Positions 7,575 to 15,677 are shown, numbered from the stretch's first letter. The stretch: 50,469 bases of DNA from DATKKG01 sp035543015 (GCA_035543015.1 DATKKG010000008.1:1-50469), one strand, 5' to 3'. Numbers and translations are program-made. Notes: a model not told the origin generated them from the letters alone.

Positions 7575-8249
7575 CTAGGGCCCGCTGCCGCCGGTGGCCG
7601 CGTATACCTCGAAGTAATCCCAACCACTGACTGAAGACGGCGTGAAGGTCGCAGTCCACATCGCGCCTCCGCCATGGACCCAGGTGTCGGAATCGGAATC
7701 GCCGTTGGAGCCGAGCCCCCTATAGAGGGCGCCCACCATGGTCAGGGTGAATGATCCGGTCCAGGACCCCGTGTTGGAGTTGATCACCATGTTGACCGTG
7801 AGGATTGCAACGTCGCCGTTCCATGGATAGACCCCGATCAACTTGCCAGTGACTGTGTAGAGGTTCTCTGACTGGGTAACCGTGATCTGGCCTGATTCCA
7901 GCGGGTTCGGACCGTAGACTACGTCGTCTTGCCCGTTGACAACGAGTGCGTCGGGACCCCAGAAGAACTGCTGGTCCAAGCCGCCGGCGGACTTGAACCA
8001 TTCGATTTCTGAGCCGCCTTGCATGTTTTGGCAGGTGATCGCATTCTGGCTTCCTGTGTAGAGCTCTATCTCGATCTCCTGTGACCCGGTCGAGGTAGCC
8101 TTGTATGCGTCTACTACGAATTCGGCATCTCCATGATGGCCCTCAGTCGCCGCGGAAGTCGTGGCGAGCGAAAGGCTGTGCGGAAGGACGGAGGTGCATA
8201 GCACGACTGATACTAGAAGTAGTACGAGCAGCTTGCGCCTGCCAAGAAT
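7575..8249 (-). CDS. Secreted beta-rich protein of unknown function, probably with a non-standard start
   Basis: The mature part is beta-rich (runs such as QEIEIELYTGSQNAITCQNM and GSWTGSFTLTMVG) and has no recognised domain. From the first standard in-frame start (GTG 8204) the signal peptide would be cut in half. Upstream in the same frame the chain continues without a stop to a TAA at 8264-8262 and reads ILGRRKLLVLLLVSVVLCTS, a textbook signal peptide. The only plausible initiator before the basic residues is ATT at 8249-8247, which gives 224 residues. A TATA-like ATGTATAC (8274-8267) fits that position. The start is therefore inferred. If a standard codon is required, the coding region begins at 8204 and loses its export signal. 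It lies alone between the carbamate kinase and EF-2 genes. Confidence 0.65.
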   Translation of the reverse strand: MLGRRKLLVLLLVSVVLCTSVLPHSLSLATTSAATEGHHGDAEFVVDAYKATSTGSQEIEIELYTGSQNAITCQNMQGGSEIEWFKSAGGLDQQFFWGPDALVVNGQDDVVYGPNPLESGQITVTQSENLYTVTGKLIGVYPWNGDVAILTVNMVINSNTGSWTGSFTLTMVGALYRGLGSNGDSDSDTWVHGGGAMWTATFTPSSVSGWDYFEVYAATGGSGP

Positions 8250-8477
8250 CTGCTTCGTTTCTTACGTATACATGGGCTTACGCTGAGGGTATGCTAATCG
8301 CTACGACCTCCCCCTTCGGAATGCCCGGGGATCGCGGCCCCATCACGGCGCTTTCGATCAGAGAGAGGACGGAGAGCTGTTTCTTCCAGTGCAGCCTGCC
8401 GAATCGAGAACAGGTTCCTCGAGTATCAATGGGCTCAAGCCATGGGCTCGGGCACGGTGGAAACGGGAGGGGGGACT

Positions 8478-10670
8478 CTACTCGTTGTCGATGAAGTCGC
8501 TCGGCGGCGGGATGTCCGGCGGGAGGCCCTTGCGCTTCCGGATGTCTGCTATGAGCCCCCTCAGGATGGAGGTCGGAACCGGCTGCCACGATTTGAAGTA
8601 CATGTTCCACATCGCCTTCCCGGCCGTGGCACCCCTCATGACCTCGCTCAGGTCGAAGGTCTCGGCCGACGGGATCTCCCCTTCGACGACGGCGAGGACC
8701 TCCTTCTGCTCTATGTTGAGAAGCTTCCCCCTCTTGGCGGAAAGGACGCCCGCCACGGCGCCTATCAGGTCTATGGGGCACTTGACCTCTATGCCCTGTA
8801 TCGGCTCCAACATAACCGGGTTCGCCAAGAGCATGGAGCCCAGGATCGCCCTCCTGCTTGCGGGCATGAGCTGGGCGTAGGTCCTGTGGGCGGGGTCCTC
8901 GTGAGGGACGAAGTGATGGAGTATCACCTTGACCCCCCGACAGTACTCATAGGCGAGCGGGCCGTTGTTCATGACGTCGACGAAACCTGCCTTAATGGAA
9001 TCCATGGACTCCTGGAGGAACTGGACGCCTTTGGTCTCCTCGATCAGGATGTTCCCCTTCTCGTCGATGGCCTGAACGCTTCTGGCTTCGTCGCTGTCCC
9101 AGCCGCATTCCTTCAGGATCTTGGTCACCACCTTGTCGTCGACGTTTTCGCTGATCTCTCCCGACCTGATCTTATTCACCACCTCGGCTTCGAGGGGTTC
9201 GACGCGCATGAAGATCTTGTTGTGCCTGTTGGGGCTCTTGGACATGACGGGCCCCGCCTTGCCCATGATGGTCTCCCTGTAGTTGATGAGAGGCTGGCTG
9301 GTGATGATGTCCAACCCTTCGCGCTGAAGCAACGTAGTGGCGATCTCCAGGTGCAGCACGCCCATGCCAGCCATGAGAGTCTCTCCGGATTCCTCGTTGA
9401 TCCTGATTATGAGGTTGGGATCCTCGATGTGCATCCGCTGAAGGGCGTCCACCAGCTTCGGGAGGTCGCGCGGGTTCTTGGCCTCGACCGCCACGGTGAC
9501 CACGGGCTCCGATACGTATTTGATCCCCTCGAACTGGGCTATACCCTTGACGCTGCTGAGAGTCTCCCCGGATCGGGCGTATTCTAGCCCCAGGAGGGCA
9601 GGGATGTTGCCGGCCGGGAGGAACCCGACCATCTCCCGGAGGAATCCCATGTACATGTTGACGCTCTGGACGCGACCCTCTCGTCTCACGTTGATGAGGT
9701 TGACCGTGTCGCCGTCATGAATGGTCCCGCTGAAGAGCCTCCCCGTGGCCACCAGGCCAGCCTGCGGGTCCACCACAACGTTGGTGACCATCATCACTAT
9801 CGGCCCGCTGTCGTCGCACTTCAGGAGCGCCTTGCCCACCTCGCTCTCCAGGTCTCCCTTCCAGATCTTGGGGATGCGGTACGCCTGGGCGACGTCGGGC
9901 GGGGGGTGATGCCGGACCACCATGCTCAGGACCGCCTCGTGGAGGGCCACCCTCTCTCCGAGGGTCTTGGGGTCGCCTGTAGTGTAGGCATCGTAAACGT
10001 CCTTGAACCCGAAGCCTTCCCTCTTGGCCATCTCGAGGGTGAATCCCCACTTGTCCTTCGCGCTGCCGAAGGCGACGCTGTTGTCCTGTATGGAGACCTT
10101 CCATTTGTCCCTGTACTCTGGCTCGGCGTAGACCGTAATCAGGTTGTTGAACTCCGCGATGATGTTGGCCAACCAAGCCTGCATCTTGTCCGGGGTGAGC
10201 CTGAGCTCCTTGACTAGCCTATCTATCTTGTTGATGTAGAGGACAGGGCGGACCCTCTCTTCGAGGGCCTGGCGGGTGACCGTCTCGGTCTGGGTCATCA
10301 CCCCTTCGACCGAGTCCACGACCACGACCGCGCCATCTATGGCCCTGAGGCTCCTCGTCACCTTCCCGGTGAAATCGATGTGGCCGGGGGTGTCGATCAT
10401 GTTGAAGACGTAGGGAGTCCCCTTCTCTTCGTGGTACAGCGTAACGTTAGCTGCCTTGATGGTCATCTGCCTCTGCTGCTCAAGCTCCATGTAGTCGAGG
10501 GCCAGAGCCTGGCCCGCAACGCTGGTGCTGAGCATTCCGCAGGCCGCAAGTAGGCTGTCGGACATAGTCGTCTTCCCATGGTCGACGTGTGCGATCACCC
10601 CGAAGTTTCGAATTTGGGCCTTGTTCGAGATGATCTTGAGAGCTTCGGTCGTCGTCTTGAAACGCGGCAT
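8478..10670 (-). CDS. fusA: Translation elongation factor 2 (aEF-2)
   Basis: 730 residues, full length. This GTPase translocates tRNA and mRNA on the ribosome. The G domain shows AHVDHGKTT (G1, residues ~27-35), the switch I region EQQRQMTIKAA, DTPGHIDF (G3) and NKIDR (G4). Domains II-V follow. The C-terminal loop that normally carries diphthamide reads HEDPAHRTYAQ, with the histidine at about residue 595. The histidine is kept, but the usual HRGxxQ context has become HRTYAQ. ATG at 10670 is preceded by GGAGG at 10690-10686, 15 nt upstream. The 200 nt after the stop (8278-8477) contain no gene I can support. Confidence 0.96.
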   Translation of the reverse strand: MPRFKTTTEALKIISNKAQIRNFGVIAHVDHGKTTMSDSLLAACGMLSTSVAGQALALDYMELEQQRQMTIKAANVTLYHEEKGTPYVFNMIDTPGHIDFTGKVTRSLRAIDGAVVVVDSVEGVMTQTETVTRQALEERVRPVLYINKIDRLVKELRLTPDKMQAWLANIIAEFNNLITVYAEPEYRDKWKVSIQDNSVAFGSAKDKWGFTLEMAKREGFGFKDVYDAYTTGDPKTLGERVALHEAVLSMVVRHHPPPDVAQAYRIPKIWKGDLESEVGKALLKCDDSGPIVMMVTNVVVDPQAGLVATGRLFSGTIHDGDTVNLINVRREGRVQSVNMYMGFLREMVGFLPAGNIPALLGLEYARSGETLSSVKGIAQFEGIKYVSEPVVTVAVEAKNPRDLPKLVDALQRMHIEDPNLIIRINEESGETLMAGMGVLHLEIATTLLQREGLDIITSQPLINYRETIMGKAGPVMSKSPNRHNKIFMRVEPLEAEVVNKIRSGEISENVDDKVVTKILKECGWDSDEARSVQAIDEKGNILIEETKGVQFLQESMDSIKAGFVDVMNNGPLAYEYCRGVKVILHHFVPHEDPAHRTYAQLMPASRRAILGSMLLANPVMLEPIQGIEVKCPIDLIGAVAGVLSAKRGKLLNIEQKEVLAVVEGEIPSAETFDLSEVMRGATAGKAMWNMYFKSWQPVPTSILRGLIADIRKRKGLPPDIPPPSDFIDNE

Positions 10671-10685
10671 AAGCCTACACCAAAT

Positions 10686-10736
10686 CCTCCAAACTATCCG
10701 TTCGTGAATTAGGGCTTAGGAGACGCGCATTTAAGG
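10686..10736 (-). promoter_or_regulatory. Promoter and leader of the EF-2 gene
   Basis: On the minus strand a TATA-like CCTTAAAT (10736-10729) is followed by CCTAATTC (10713-10706) and GGAGG (10690-10686). If the first box is used, the leader is about 35 nt and carries the GGAGG ribosome-binding site, unusual among the mostly leaderless genes here. Confidence 0.45.
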
Positions 10737-10775
10737 TTTAATGGCCCATGGACGGCCACCGGGAAGAGCTGCGAG

Positions 10776-11312
10776 TCAGGCGGCCGCTTCCTTGGCCCCG
10801 GCCGCCCTCTCTTCTTCTTCGGACCTCTTCCTGATGGCGTAGACCAGGTAGAGGAGGGAGGCGGCGGACACCAGGAGGATCCCCACCCCGAGCCACACGA
10901 CCGGGATGCCGAGGTACGTCGGGCCCGAGGCCGACGCCACCGATATGATCGCGGGGTCGGAGATGGCCTGCGGGTTCGCCTGGTCCCCGGCGATGCAGAA
11001 CACCGTCCAATCGCCCGCCACGGGGAACGTATAGTTGAAGCTGAAATCGGAGCCGGCGAGGGGGATGGTCGCGTTGTCCGAAGTGCCATCCGGCCCCAAG
11101 ATGTAATAGGTGACCGAGCTGACGTTCACCCCCGACACGGCGCCGCTGAAGCTCACCGTGAGGCCCACCGCGGTCGAGTTGGTCGAGGGAGTGAGGCTCA
11201 CTTCGCCCGACTGGGCCTGAACCGAAGGCCCCCGGTCCGCGGGGTAGGACGGGATCGCAGGAAGGGCGAGCAGGAGGAGCGCGATGCAGAACGCCGCGTG
11301 TCGCCGTTTCAT
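10776..11312 (-). CDS. Membrane-anchored protein with an Ig-like extracellular domain
   Basis: 178 residues. The N-terminal signal peptide (MKRRHAAFCIALLLLALPAI) is followed by a single Ig-fold-like segment at residues ~35-125 (SLTPSTNSTAVGLTVSFSG, a tyrosine-rich strand and NYTFPVAGDWTVFCIAGD). A C-terminal membrane helix (YLGIPVVWLGVGILLVSAAS, then LLYLVYAI) comes next, and last a charged cytoplasmic tail KRSEEEERAAGAKEAAA. This is a type I topology with the Ig-like part outside the cell. No enzymatic motif is seen. It lies 46 nt behind the ArsR-type regulator gene on the same strand but has its own TATA-like box, so it may be a target of that regulator. Confidence 0.7.
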   Translation of the reverse strand: MKRRHAAFCIALLLLALPAIPSYPADRGPSVQAQSGEVSLTPSTNSTAVGLTVSFSGAVSGVNVSSVTYYILGPDGTSDNATIPLAGSDFSFNYTFPVAGDWTVFCIAGDQANPQAISDPAIISVASASGPTYLGIPVVWLGVGILLVSAASLLYLVYAIRKRSEEEERAAGAKEAAA

Positions 11313-11338
11313 CGTAGCTCTACGGAGCGGGGGGTCTC

Positions 11339-11346
11339 AATATACT
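11339..11346 (-). promoter_or_regulatory. TATA-like box of the Ig-like membrane protein gene
   Basis: The minus strand reads AGTATATT about 30 nt before the ATG at 11312, in the 46-nt gap behind the regulator gene. Confidence 0.5.
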
Positions 11347-11358
11347 TGTCGGGCGCCC

Positions 11359-11919
11359 TCAGAGGTAGGGGACCGCCGAGATCGCCAGGGCGAACTTCGA
11401 CCCCTTCTTCTCGCCGTTCCGGATCGCGAGCTTCCTGAGCTTCTCCTCCGCGTCGGACAGGATTTCGTTCACCTGGGGGATCATGGACGGCTCCGAGGGG
11501 AAGACGAACACGGACGTGCCCACGGGGTAGAAAGGCTTCGTGCCGCCCTCCATTGCCTTCTCCCAGATGGAGCCGCCACGGGCGATTATGCTCATCATGA
11601 ACCCGACGTCGGCGTAGCCCACCTGCACCCTCTCCTCCCTGGTCGCCTCTCCCATCACCTGATAGGCGCATTCGCAGCCCTTCGACTTGTAGGAGGTCGT
11701 GTAGAACTTCTCGATCAGGTTGCCCTTGGTCTCGCTCCTGGAAAGCTTCACCAGCCCGCCGTCGATGAGCTGCTTCATATGGTGGAGGACCGTGGGCTGC
11801 GAGACCCGCAGCTCCTCCGAAAGCTCTTTCATCGACATTTCGGAAACGCTGAGCAGGTTCAGTATGTGAAGCCTAACCGGATCCATGTAGAGGTTCGTGT
11901 TGACGTTCTTCTGAGACAA
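11359..11919 (-). CDS. ArsR-type winged-helix transcription regulator
   Basis: 186 residues. The N-terminal winged helix covers residues ~10-75: DPVRLHILNLLS, MSMKELSEELRVSQPTVLHHM as the HTH, then LIDGGLVKLSR and a wing. The C-terminal ~110 residues contain a CEC pair (residues 82-84) and may bind a ligand or metal, but no known effector domain is evident. The start is TTG at 11919. An in-frame ATG at 11886 (MDPVRL) is an alternative. A TATA-like CTTAAC about 35 nt before 11919 favours the TTG. An imperfect dyad at 11971-11988 may be its operator. The neighbouring downstream gene for an Ig-like membrane protein is a candidate target. Confidence 0.85.
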   Translation of the reverse strand: MSQKNVNTNLYMDPVRLHILNLLSVSEMSMKELSEELRVSQPTVLHHMKQLIDGGLVKLSRSETKGNLIEKFYTTSYKSKGCECAYQVMGEATREERVQVGYADVGFMMSIIARGGSIWEKAMEGGTKPFYPVGTSVFVFPSEPSMIPQVNEILSDAEEKLRKLAIRNGEKKGSKFALAISAVPYL

Positions 11920-11970
11920 GGTTGAGCGTAGGGGAAAGCGCTGTCGGTCGTAGTTAAGTGTTTTGATTCG

Positions 11971-11988
11971 GTCATAGCGCTAAATGAC
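11971..11988. promoter_or_regulatory. Imperfect dyad upstream of the ArsR-type regulator
   Basis: GTCAT-AGCGCTAA-ATGAC has 5-bp arms around a self-complementary AGCGCT core, 52-69 nt before the TTG of the regulator. The related sequence CTTAAATGACATAT occurs 30-40 nt further along. The sites could serve autoregulation, but the symmetry is weak. Confidence 0.3.
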
Positions 11989-12054
11989 CATATCGCCGTT
12001 TAGATGCAGTATAGACGCTTAAATGACATATTTCGCACGGTGGGCTGACCGAAG

Positions 12055-12213
12055 TTGCAGGAAAAGCCTCTTGCCAGGAAGTTGGAAAGCATGGACTTCG
12101 ACGTGCTGAGGGTGTGCTGCGTTCGAATCAACTGGACCGTCTTCAAGGGTCGGCCGAGCCCCGGCCTCCTGCCTGGGTCGCTACCAGGAGCGGCTAATGC
12201 ACAAACGTCTTAA
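12055..12213 (+). CDS. Possible 52-residue protein of unknown function
   Basis: An open frame from TTG 12055 to TAA 12213 (or from ATG 12091, 40 residues) reads QEKPLARKLESMDFDVLRVC and continues to NAQTS. Codon choice in the first two thirds resembles real genes nearby, and a TATA-like CTTAAATG lies about 35 nt before the TTG. It resembles no family I know, and a chance frame is quite possible. It fills most of the otherwise empty 11920-12236 interval. Confidence 0.25.
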   Translation: MQEKPLARKLESMDFDVLRVCCVRINWTVFKGRPSPGLLPGSLPGAANAQTS

Positions 12214-12236
12214 GGTACTCATGGACTGCCTAGGTT

Positions 12237-12434
12237 GTGGAGAGCAAAGGTAAGGTTACGGCCCCCGAGAAGATGCCCTTCTTCAACGAGATCGTGTGGT
12301 GCCCAAGATGCCAGAAGGAGACCAGGCACAAGCTGGCGTCCGCGGGGTACAACTCCCCCTCGCCCTACTTCGGCGGCTACTTCTCCATGCCCGCCGTGAT
12401 ACAGTGCGAAGAGTGCAAGCTGAAGCATACGTAG
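12237..12434 (+). CDS. Small zinc-ribbon protein
   Basis: 65 residues, starting with GTG. Two CxxC pairs (CPRC at residues ~22-25 and CEEC at ~57-60) frame a Gly/Tyr/Pro-rich middle, typical of a one-domain zinc ribbon. Function unknown. Such archaeal proteins are often nucleic-acid or protein-binding adaptors. A TATA-like TCTTAAGG about 25 nt before the GTG supports expression and a leaderless transcript. The gene converges on the CLC channel gene with 5 nt between the stops. Confidence 0.7.
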   Translation: MESKGKVTAPEKMPFFNEIVWCPRCQKETRHKLASAGYNSPSPYFGGYFSMPAVIQCEECKLKHT

Positions 12435-12439
12435 AGCTC

Positions 12440-14125
12440 TCATCCGGCGTAGTAGTGCACGAGCTTCCTGGCGATGTCTATCACGGCGATCACGCCCAGG
12501 AGCCTGCCCTCCTCGTCCACGACGAAGACGTGGTCGACCTCCTTCTCGAAGATCCTTGAGACGATGGAGGGAAGAGGTTCCTCGGGCTGGACCGTCAGAG
12601 GTATCGACATATAGAGCTCGGTCACCGGGTGGCCGAGCATGCTCTTCGGGGCCGAAAGGAGGTCTTCGAGGGTGACCGCCCCGATCAGCACCCCCGATTC
12701 GTGGACTATTGGCAGGACCCTGTACGGGATGGTCGCGAACCTAGACAGGGCGGAGTCTATGGTGGCGTCGTCCTTCAGGGAGACGGGCCTGGCCGTCATG
12801 ACGTCCTTGGCCTTCAGCCCGTTCACCACCTTCGGGGCCGTCCTCGAGACCTTGCTGTAGATGCGCTCGAGCGCGAGGTCCTCATCCTTCATCCTGGAGT
12901 AGGGCTGCAGGGGGAAGAAGGAGGAGCTGCCGGACGTGAAGTAGCTCATTATGGAGGCCAGGAGGACCGGGATGATGACGGATGGGCCGATGGTCTCGGC
13001 CACGAACGCGACCGGGGTCAGCAGTATCTTGTGGGTTCCAGCCAGGACGGCAGACACCCCGACAGCTATGAAGAGGGGGTCCACCCTTCCGAGGGCCAGC
13101 TGGGAGAAGATGGCGCCCAGGATCGAGCCCTCGATGATGCTGGGTATGAAGAGGCCTCCGCTCCCTCCGAAGGCCAGAGTTATGACCGTGGAGCATAGCC
13201 TCAGGATGAGGAGGATGGCCAGGGCGAGGACCGTGTACTCCAGGGTCCCCCGCACGAGCCCGGTGACCACGCTGTACCCTATCCCTATGGCGTCCAGGTT
13301 GACGTATCCGATGGCGCCCAGGGCAAGCCCGCCGGACAGGAGAAGGAGGCCGAAGCCTCCGCTGGCGAGGAAGCGCTTCCCCAGCCTGTCTGCGAAGTTG
13401 AAGGCCTGCACGAAGAGGAAGGAGTAGGCCCCTCCGACGACGCCGAGGACGATGGAGAGGAAGATCGAGTAGAGATCGAGGTTCACGGGGAAGGAGCCGA
13501 TGTGGAAGATTGGGGCAGGGCCGAGGATCGACACGGTGACCAGGTACGAAGTCACCGATGCTATCGAAGCCTCGATGAAGACCTCCTTTTCGAGGTCGCG
13601 CTTGTACGGGATCTCAAGCGCGAAGAGGATGCCCGTAAGGGGCGCCTTGAAGATGGCCGACAGGCCCGCCGCGGCCCCCGCGAGGAAGACCTTCCTGTGC
13701 TTCTGGTACGGCAGGTGGCTCAACCTTCCCAGGTAGGCTCCAAGCCCCCCTCCCAGCACGAGGCTCGGCCCTTCCAGGCCCGCAGCTCCGCCCATCCCGA
13801 TGGTGAGGATTGAGGCCGCCGGCTTCACGATGGTGTCCCGGAGGGAGATGTCGCCGTTCCTCAGGTGGAGCGTCTCGAGGACGACGTGGGTGCCGCTGCC
13901 GGTGGTCTTGGTCTTGGCGAAGACCATCACAAGGAGGAAGGAAGCGGCAAGCCCAAGGGTGGTGAAGACGAAGACCAGCCTGCGGGTGTCCTGGATCACC
14001 GGAAGCACCAGCCCCCAGAGGAGGGCGAAGGCGGCGTAGTACAGCGAGATGGCCACCCCCACGACTACCCCGATTGCCACCACGATCAGGTAGTACTGGA
14101 TTTCGGACGTGTTGGGGACCTTCAA
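12440..14125 (-). CDS. CLC-family chloride channel or H+/Cl- antiporter with two CBS domains
   Basis: 561 residues. The CLC membrane core (residues ~10-410) holds the usual signature loops in altered form: GSGTH where GSGIP is usual, GLEGPS in place of GREGP (the gating glutamate is kept), and GGSGGLFIPS matching GxFxP. FALEIPYKRDLE keeps an internal glutamate near the proton-path position. Two CBS domains follow at the C-terminus (about residues 430-490 with VMTARPVSLKD, and 500-555 with MSIPLTVQPEEPL), which in other CLC proteins bind adenine nucleotides and adjust activity. Likely roles are anion exchange and acid tolerance. The start is TTG at 14125. It shares an AT-rich promoter with the divergent MFS transporter. 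Confidence 0.9.
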   Translation of the reverse strand: MKVPNTSEIQYYLIVVAIGVVVGVAISLYYAAFALLWGLVLPVIQDTRRLVFVFTTLGLAASFLLVMVFAKTKTTGSGTHVVLETLHLRNGDISLRDTIVKPAASILTIGMGGAAGLEGPSLVLGGGLGAYLGRLSHLPYQKHRKVFLAGAAAGLSAIFKAPLTGILFALEIPYKRDLEKEVFIEASIASVTSYLVTVSILGPAPIFHIGSFPVNLDLYSIFLSIVLGVVGGAYSFLFVQAFNFADRLGKRFLASGGFGLLLLSGGLALGAIGYVNLDAIGIGYSVVTGLVRGTLEYTVLALAILLILRLCSTVITLAFGGSGGLFIPSIIEGSILGAIFSQLALGRVDPLFIAVGVSAVLAGTHKILLTPVAFVAETIGPSVIIPVLLASIMSYFTSGSSSFFPLQPYSRMKDEDLALERIYSKVSRTAPKVVNGLKAKDVMTARPVSLKDDATIDSALSRFATIPYRVLPIVHESGVLIGAVTLEDLLSAPKSMLGHPVTELYMSIPLTVQPEEPLPSIVSRIFEKEVDHVFVVDEEGRLLGVIAVIDIARKLVHYYAG

Positions 14126-14165
14126 GCTGGATCCTGGCCGGACAGGCCTGCCTGCACTCGGGCAA

Positions 14166-14175
14166 CTATTAAATC
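14166..14175. promoter_or_regulatory. Shared TATA-like box between the CLC and MFS genes
   Basis: CTATTAAATC reads as a TATA element on both strands (GATTTAATAG on minus). It lies about 46 nt before the CLC TTG (14125) and 50 nt before the MFS ATG (14221), the only AT-rich element between them. Confidence 0.45.
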
Positions 14176-14220
14176 TTGAATCCGGGGGAACCCTGTGCGA
14201 GGGGCGCCCAGGGTGGAAGA

Positions 14221-15504
14221 ATGCTGACCCGGAAGGCCGAGAGGAGCAGGGGCTTCTTCCTGCCCCTTGTGCCGTTCAACGCGGCTGTCTCGGCGGTGTC
14301 GACCCTCGTCCCTCTCTACATACTCTCGGTCGGCGGCTCGGTCCTCGACGTCGGCTTCGCGTCCGTGGCCTACAGCCTCGCGCTGATACCGGCCCCCCTG
14401 TTGTGGGGCCGCGTCTGCGACGTCACGGGCTCGAGGAGGAACGTGATGCTTCTAGCCACCGCCCTCCTGTTGACGGCCACGGTGTCGATGTACCTCTCCG
14501 ACTCGCTGGCGGTCATCGTCCTTGCCTTCGCGGCCGTCGCCCACGCCACAGGGATGATGAGCCCGCCCCTCAACCTGCTCATCATAGAGAACCTCCCCAA
14601 GGCCGAATGGGACAAGGGCTACACGAGGTCGTCCTGGTATTCGACGATCGGGACGGTCTCCGGCCTGGCGACCGGCCTGGTCTGGGAGCTCTTCTTCCCG
14701 CTGACGAGCTTCCTCATCGTCTGTTCGGCCTTGGCCGTGGCCAGCATCGCCCTCACGGCGGCCCTGGTCAGGGATCCCCCTATCACCATCGAAAGGAGGA
14801 CGATGGTGGTGAGCCGCCAAGCCTTCGTGGGCAGGCTGACGCAGCTGCCTCTCATGTTCGTCCGGCTCCCGAGGATGGCCGACTTCCGGGCCGTGGCCAA
14901 GCTGGCGAAAGAGGGGCTGACGCGGGACATCCCGGTGATCATAGTCGCATCGTCGCTCTTCTCCGCCTCCCTGAACGTCTTCTTCACCAGCTACACGCCG
15001 TACCTCAAGCTGAACCACCTCGCCGACTGGGAGGTATACTTCACCTCCATGTACGTCAACACGATGAACGGCGTCGCCTCCAGGTACGTCCTCACCAGGC
15101 TCAAGGGGACGGTGTCCCCCTCAGTCGCCAGCGGCGCCCTGGCCGTAAGGGCCGTCGGCATGCTGCTCGCCGCGGTGCTGTCCGTGTTCGTCAAGGGCCA
15201 GGAGACGCTGTACACCACGCTGTTGGTCTTCACGCTCCTCGGGCTGGCCTACACGATAATCACCATAGACCTGAACTCCCTCTTCTACCGGGCCCTGCCG
15301 GCGGGAAGGCAGGGCGGCATGCTGGGGGTGTACAGCACGGCGAACGGGGTCGCCTTGTTCGCCGGCTCCCTCGCCTCCGGCTACATCTCCTTCTACCTGG
15401 GCTATCCTTTCACGTTCTTCGTCGCTGGGATGCTCGTGCTGCTGTCCGCAACGGTGTTGCAGGCGCACTTCGGCGGGTCCCCTCCACCGCCCGAAGACGA
15501 CTAG
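14221..15504 (+). CDS. Major facilitator superfamily transporter
   Basis: 427 residues from ATG 14221, with about 12 hydrophobic segments. The loop between helices 2 and 3 reads GRVCDVTGSRRNV, matching the MFS motif A pattern. Early residues LYILSVGGSVLDVGFASVAYS are closely similar to the start of the other MFS protein at 21793-22944, so the two are paralogues. An upstream in-frame TTG at 14176 exists, but it lies immediately behind the TATA box, and GGGTGG at 14207-14212 sits well as a ribosome-binding site for ATG 14221. Substrate unknown. The stop overlaps by 4 nt the stop of the convergent zinc-ribbon gene. Confidence 0.88.
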   Translation: MLTRKAERSRGFFLPLVPFNAAVSAVSTLVPLYILSVGGSVLDVGFASVAYSLALIPAPLLWGRVCDVTGSRRNVMLLATALLLTATVSMYLSDSLAVIVLAFAAVAHATGMMSPPLNLLIIENLPKAEWDKGYTRSSWYSTIGTVSGLATGLVWELFFPLTSFLIVCSALAVASIALTAALVRDPPITIERRTMVVSRQAFVGRLTQLPLMFVRLPRMADFRAVAKLAKEGLTRDIPVIIVASSLFSASLNVFFTSYTPYLKLNHLADWEVYFTSMYVNTMNGVASRYVLTRLKGTVSPSVASGALAVRAVGMLLAAVLSVFVKGQETLYTTLLVFTLLGLAYTIITIDLNSLFYRALPAGRQGGMLGVYSTANGVALFAGSLASGYISFYLGYPFTFFVAGMLVLLSATVLQAHFGGSPPPPEDD

Positions 15505-15677
15505 GGGGAGGGACCTCTCCTTCCGACGTAGTCGAGAGACCTCTCGTCGTTGATCCTTGAGAACTCCTCGACGTATTCATCGAAGCTCAGGGAGACGCCG
15601 CAGGAAGCGCACTTGAAGACCTCTGACGAAGGGTCGTATGAGCCCTTGCCGCCGCAGCGAGGGCACTTGGCCTCCAA
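15501..15677 (-). CDS. Small zinc-ribbon protein, 58 residues
   Basis: A short gene starting with TTG at 15677. Residues 5-8 (CPRC) and 23-26 (CASC) form a zinc ribbon, KCPRCGGKGSYDPSSEVFKC, similar to TFIIB- or transposon-type ribbons that present a beta hairpin. An acidic helix, FDEYVEEFSRINDERS, and a basic tail follow. It lies 47 nt behind the double-GNAT gene on the same strand and is probably co-transcribed with it. The stop overlaps the MFS stop by 4 nt. The same frame is open further upstream, but that sequence is the antisense reading of the GNAT gene. Function unknown. Confidence 0.6.
   Translation of the reverse strand: MEAKCPRCGGKGSYDPSSEVFKCASCGVSLSFDEYVEEFSRINDERSLDYVGRRGPSP

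Noticed and set aside
8278..8477. Possible small gene behind EF-2 on the minus strand, ending at 8278
   Set aside because: It lacks a standard start codon in a sensible place, and no ribosome-binding site or homology is evident.
12105..12145. GTTCGAATC sequence resembling a tRNA T-arm
   Set aside because: No pairing acceptor, D or anticodon stems can be built around it, and the flanking 5-nt stems do not match.
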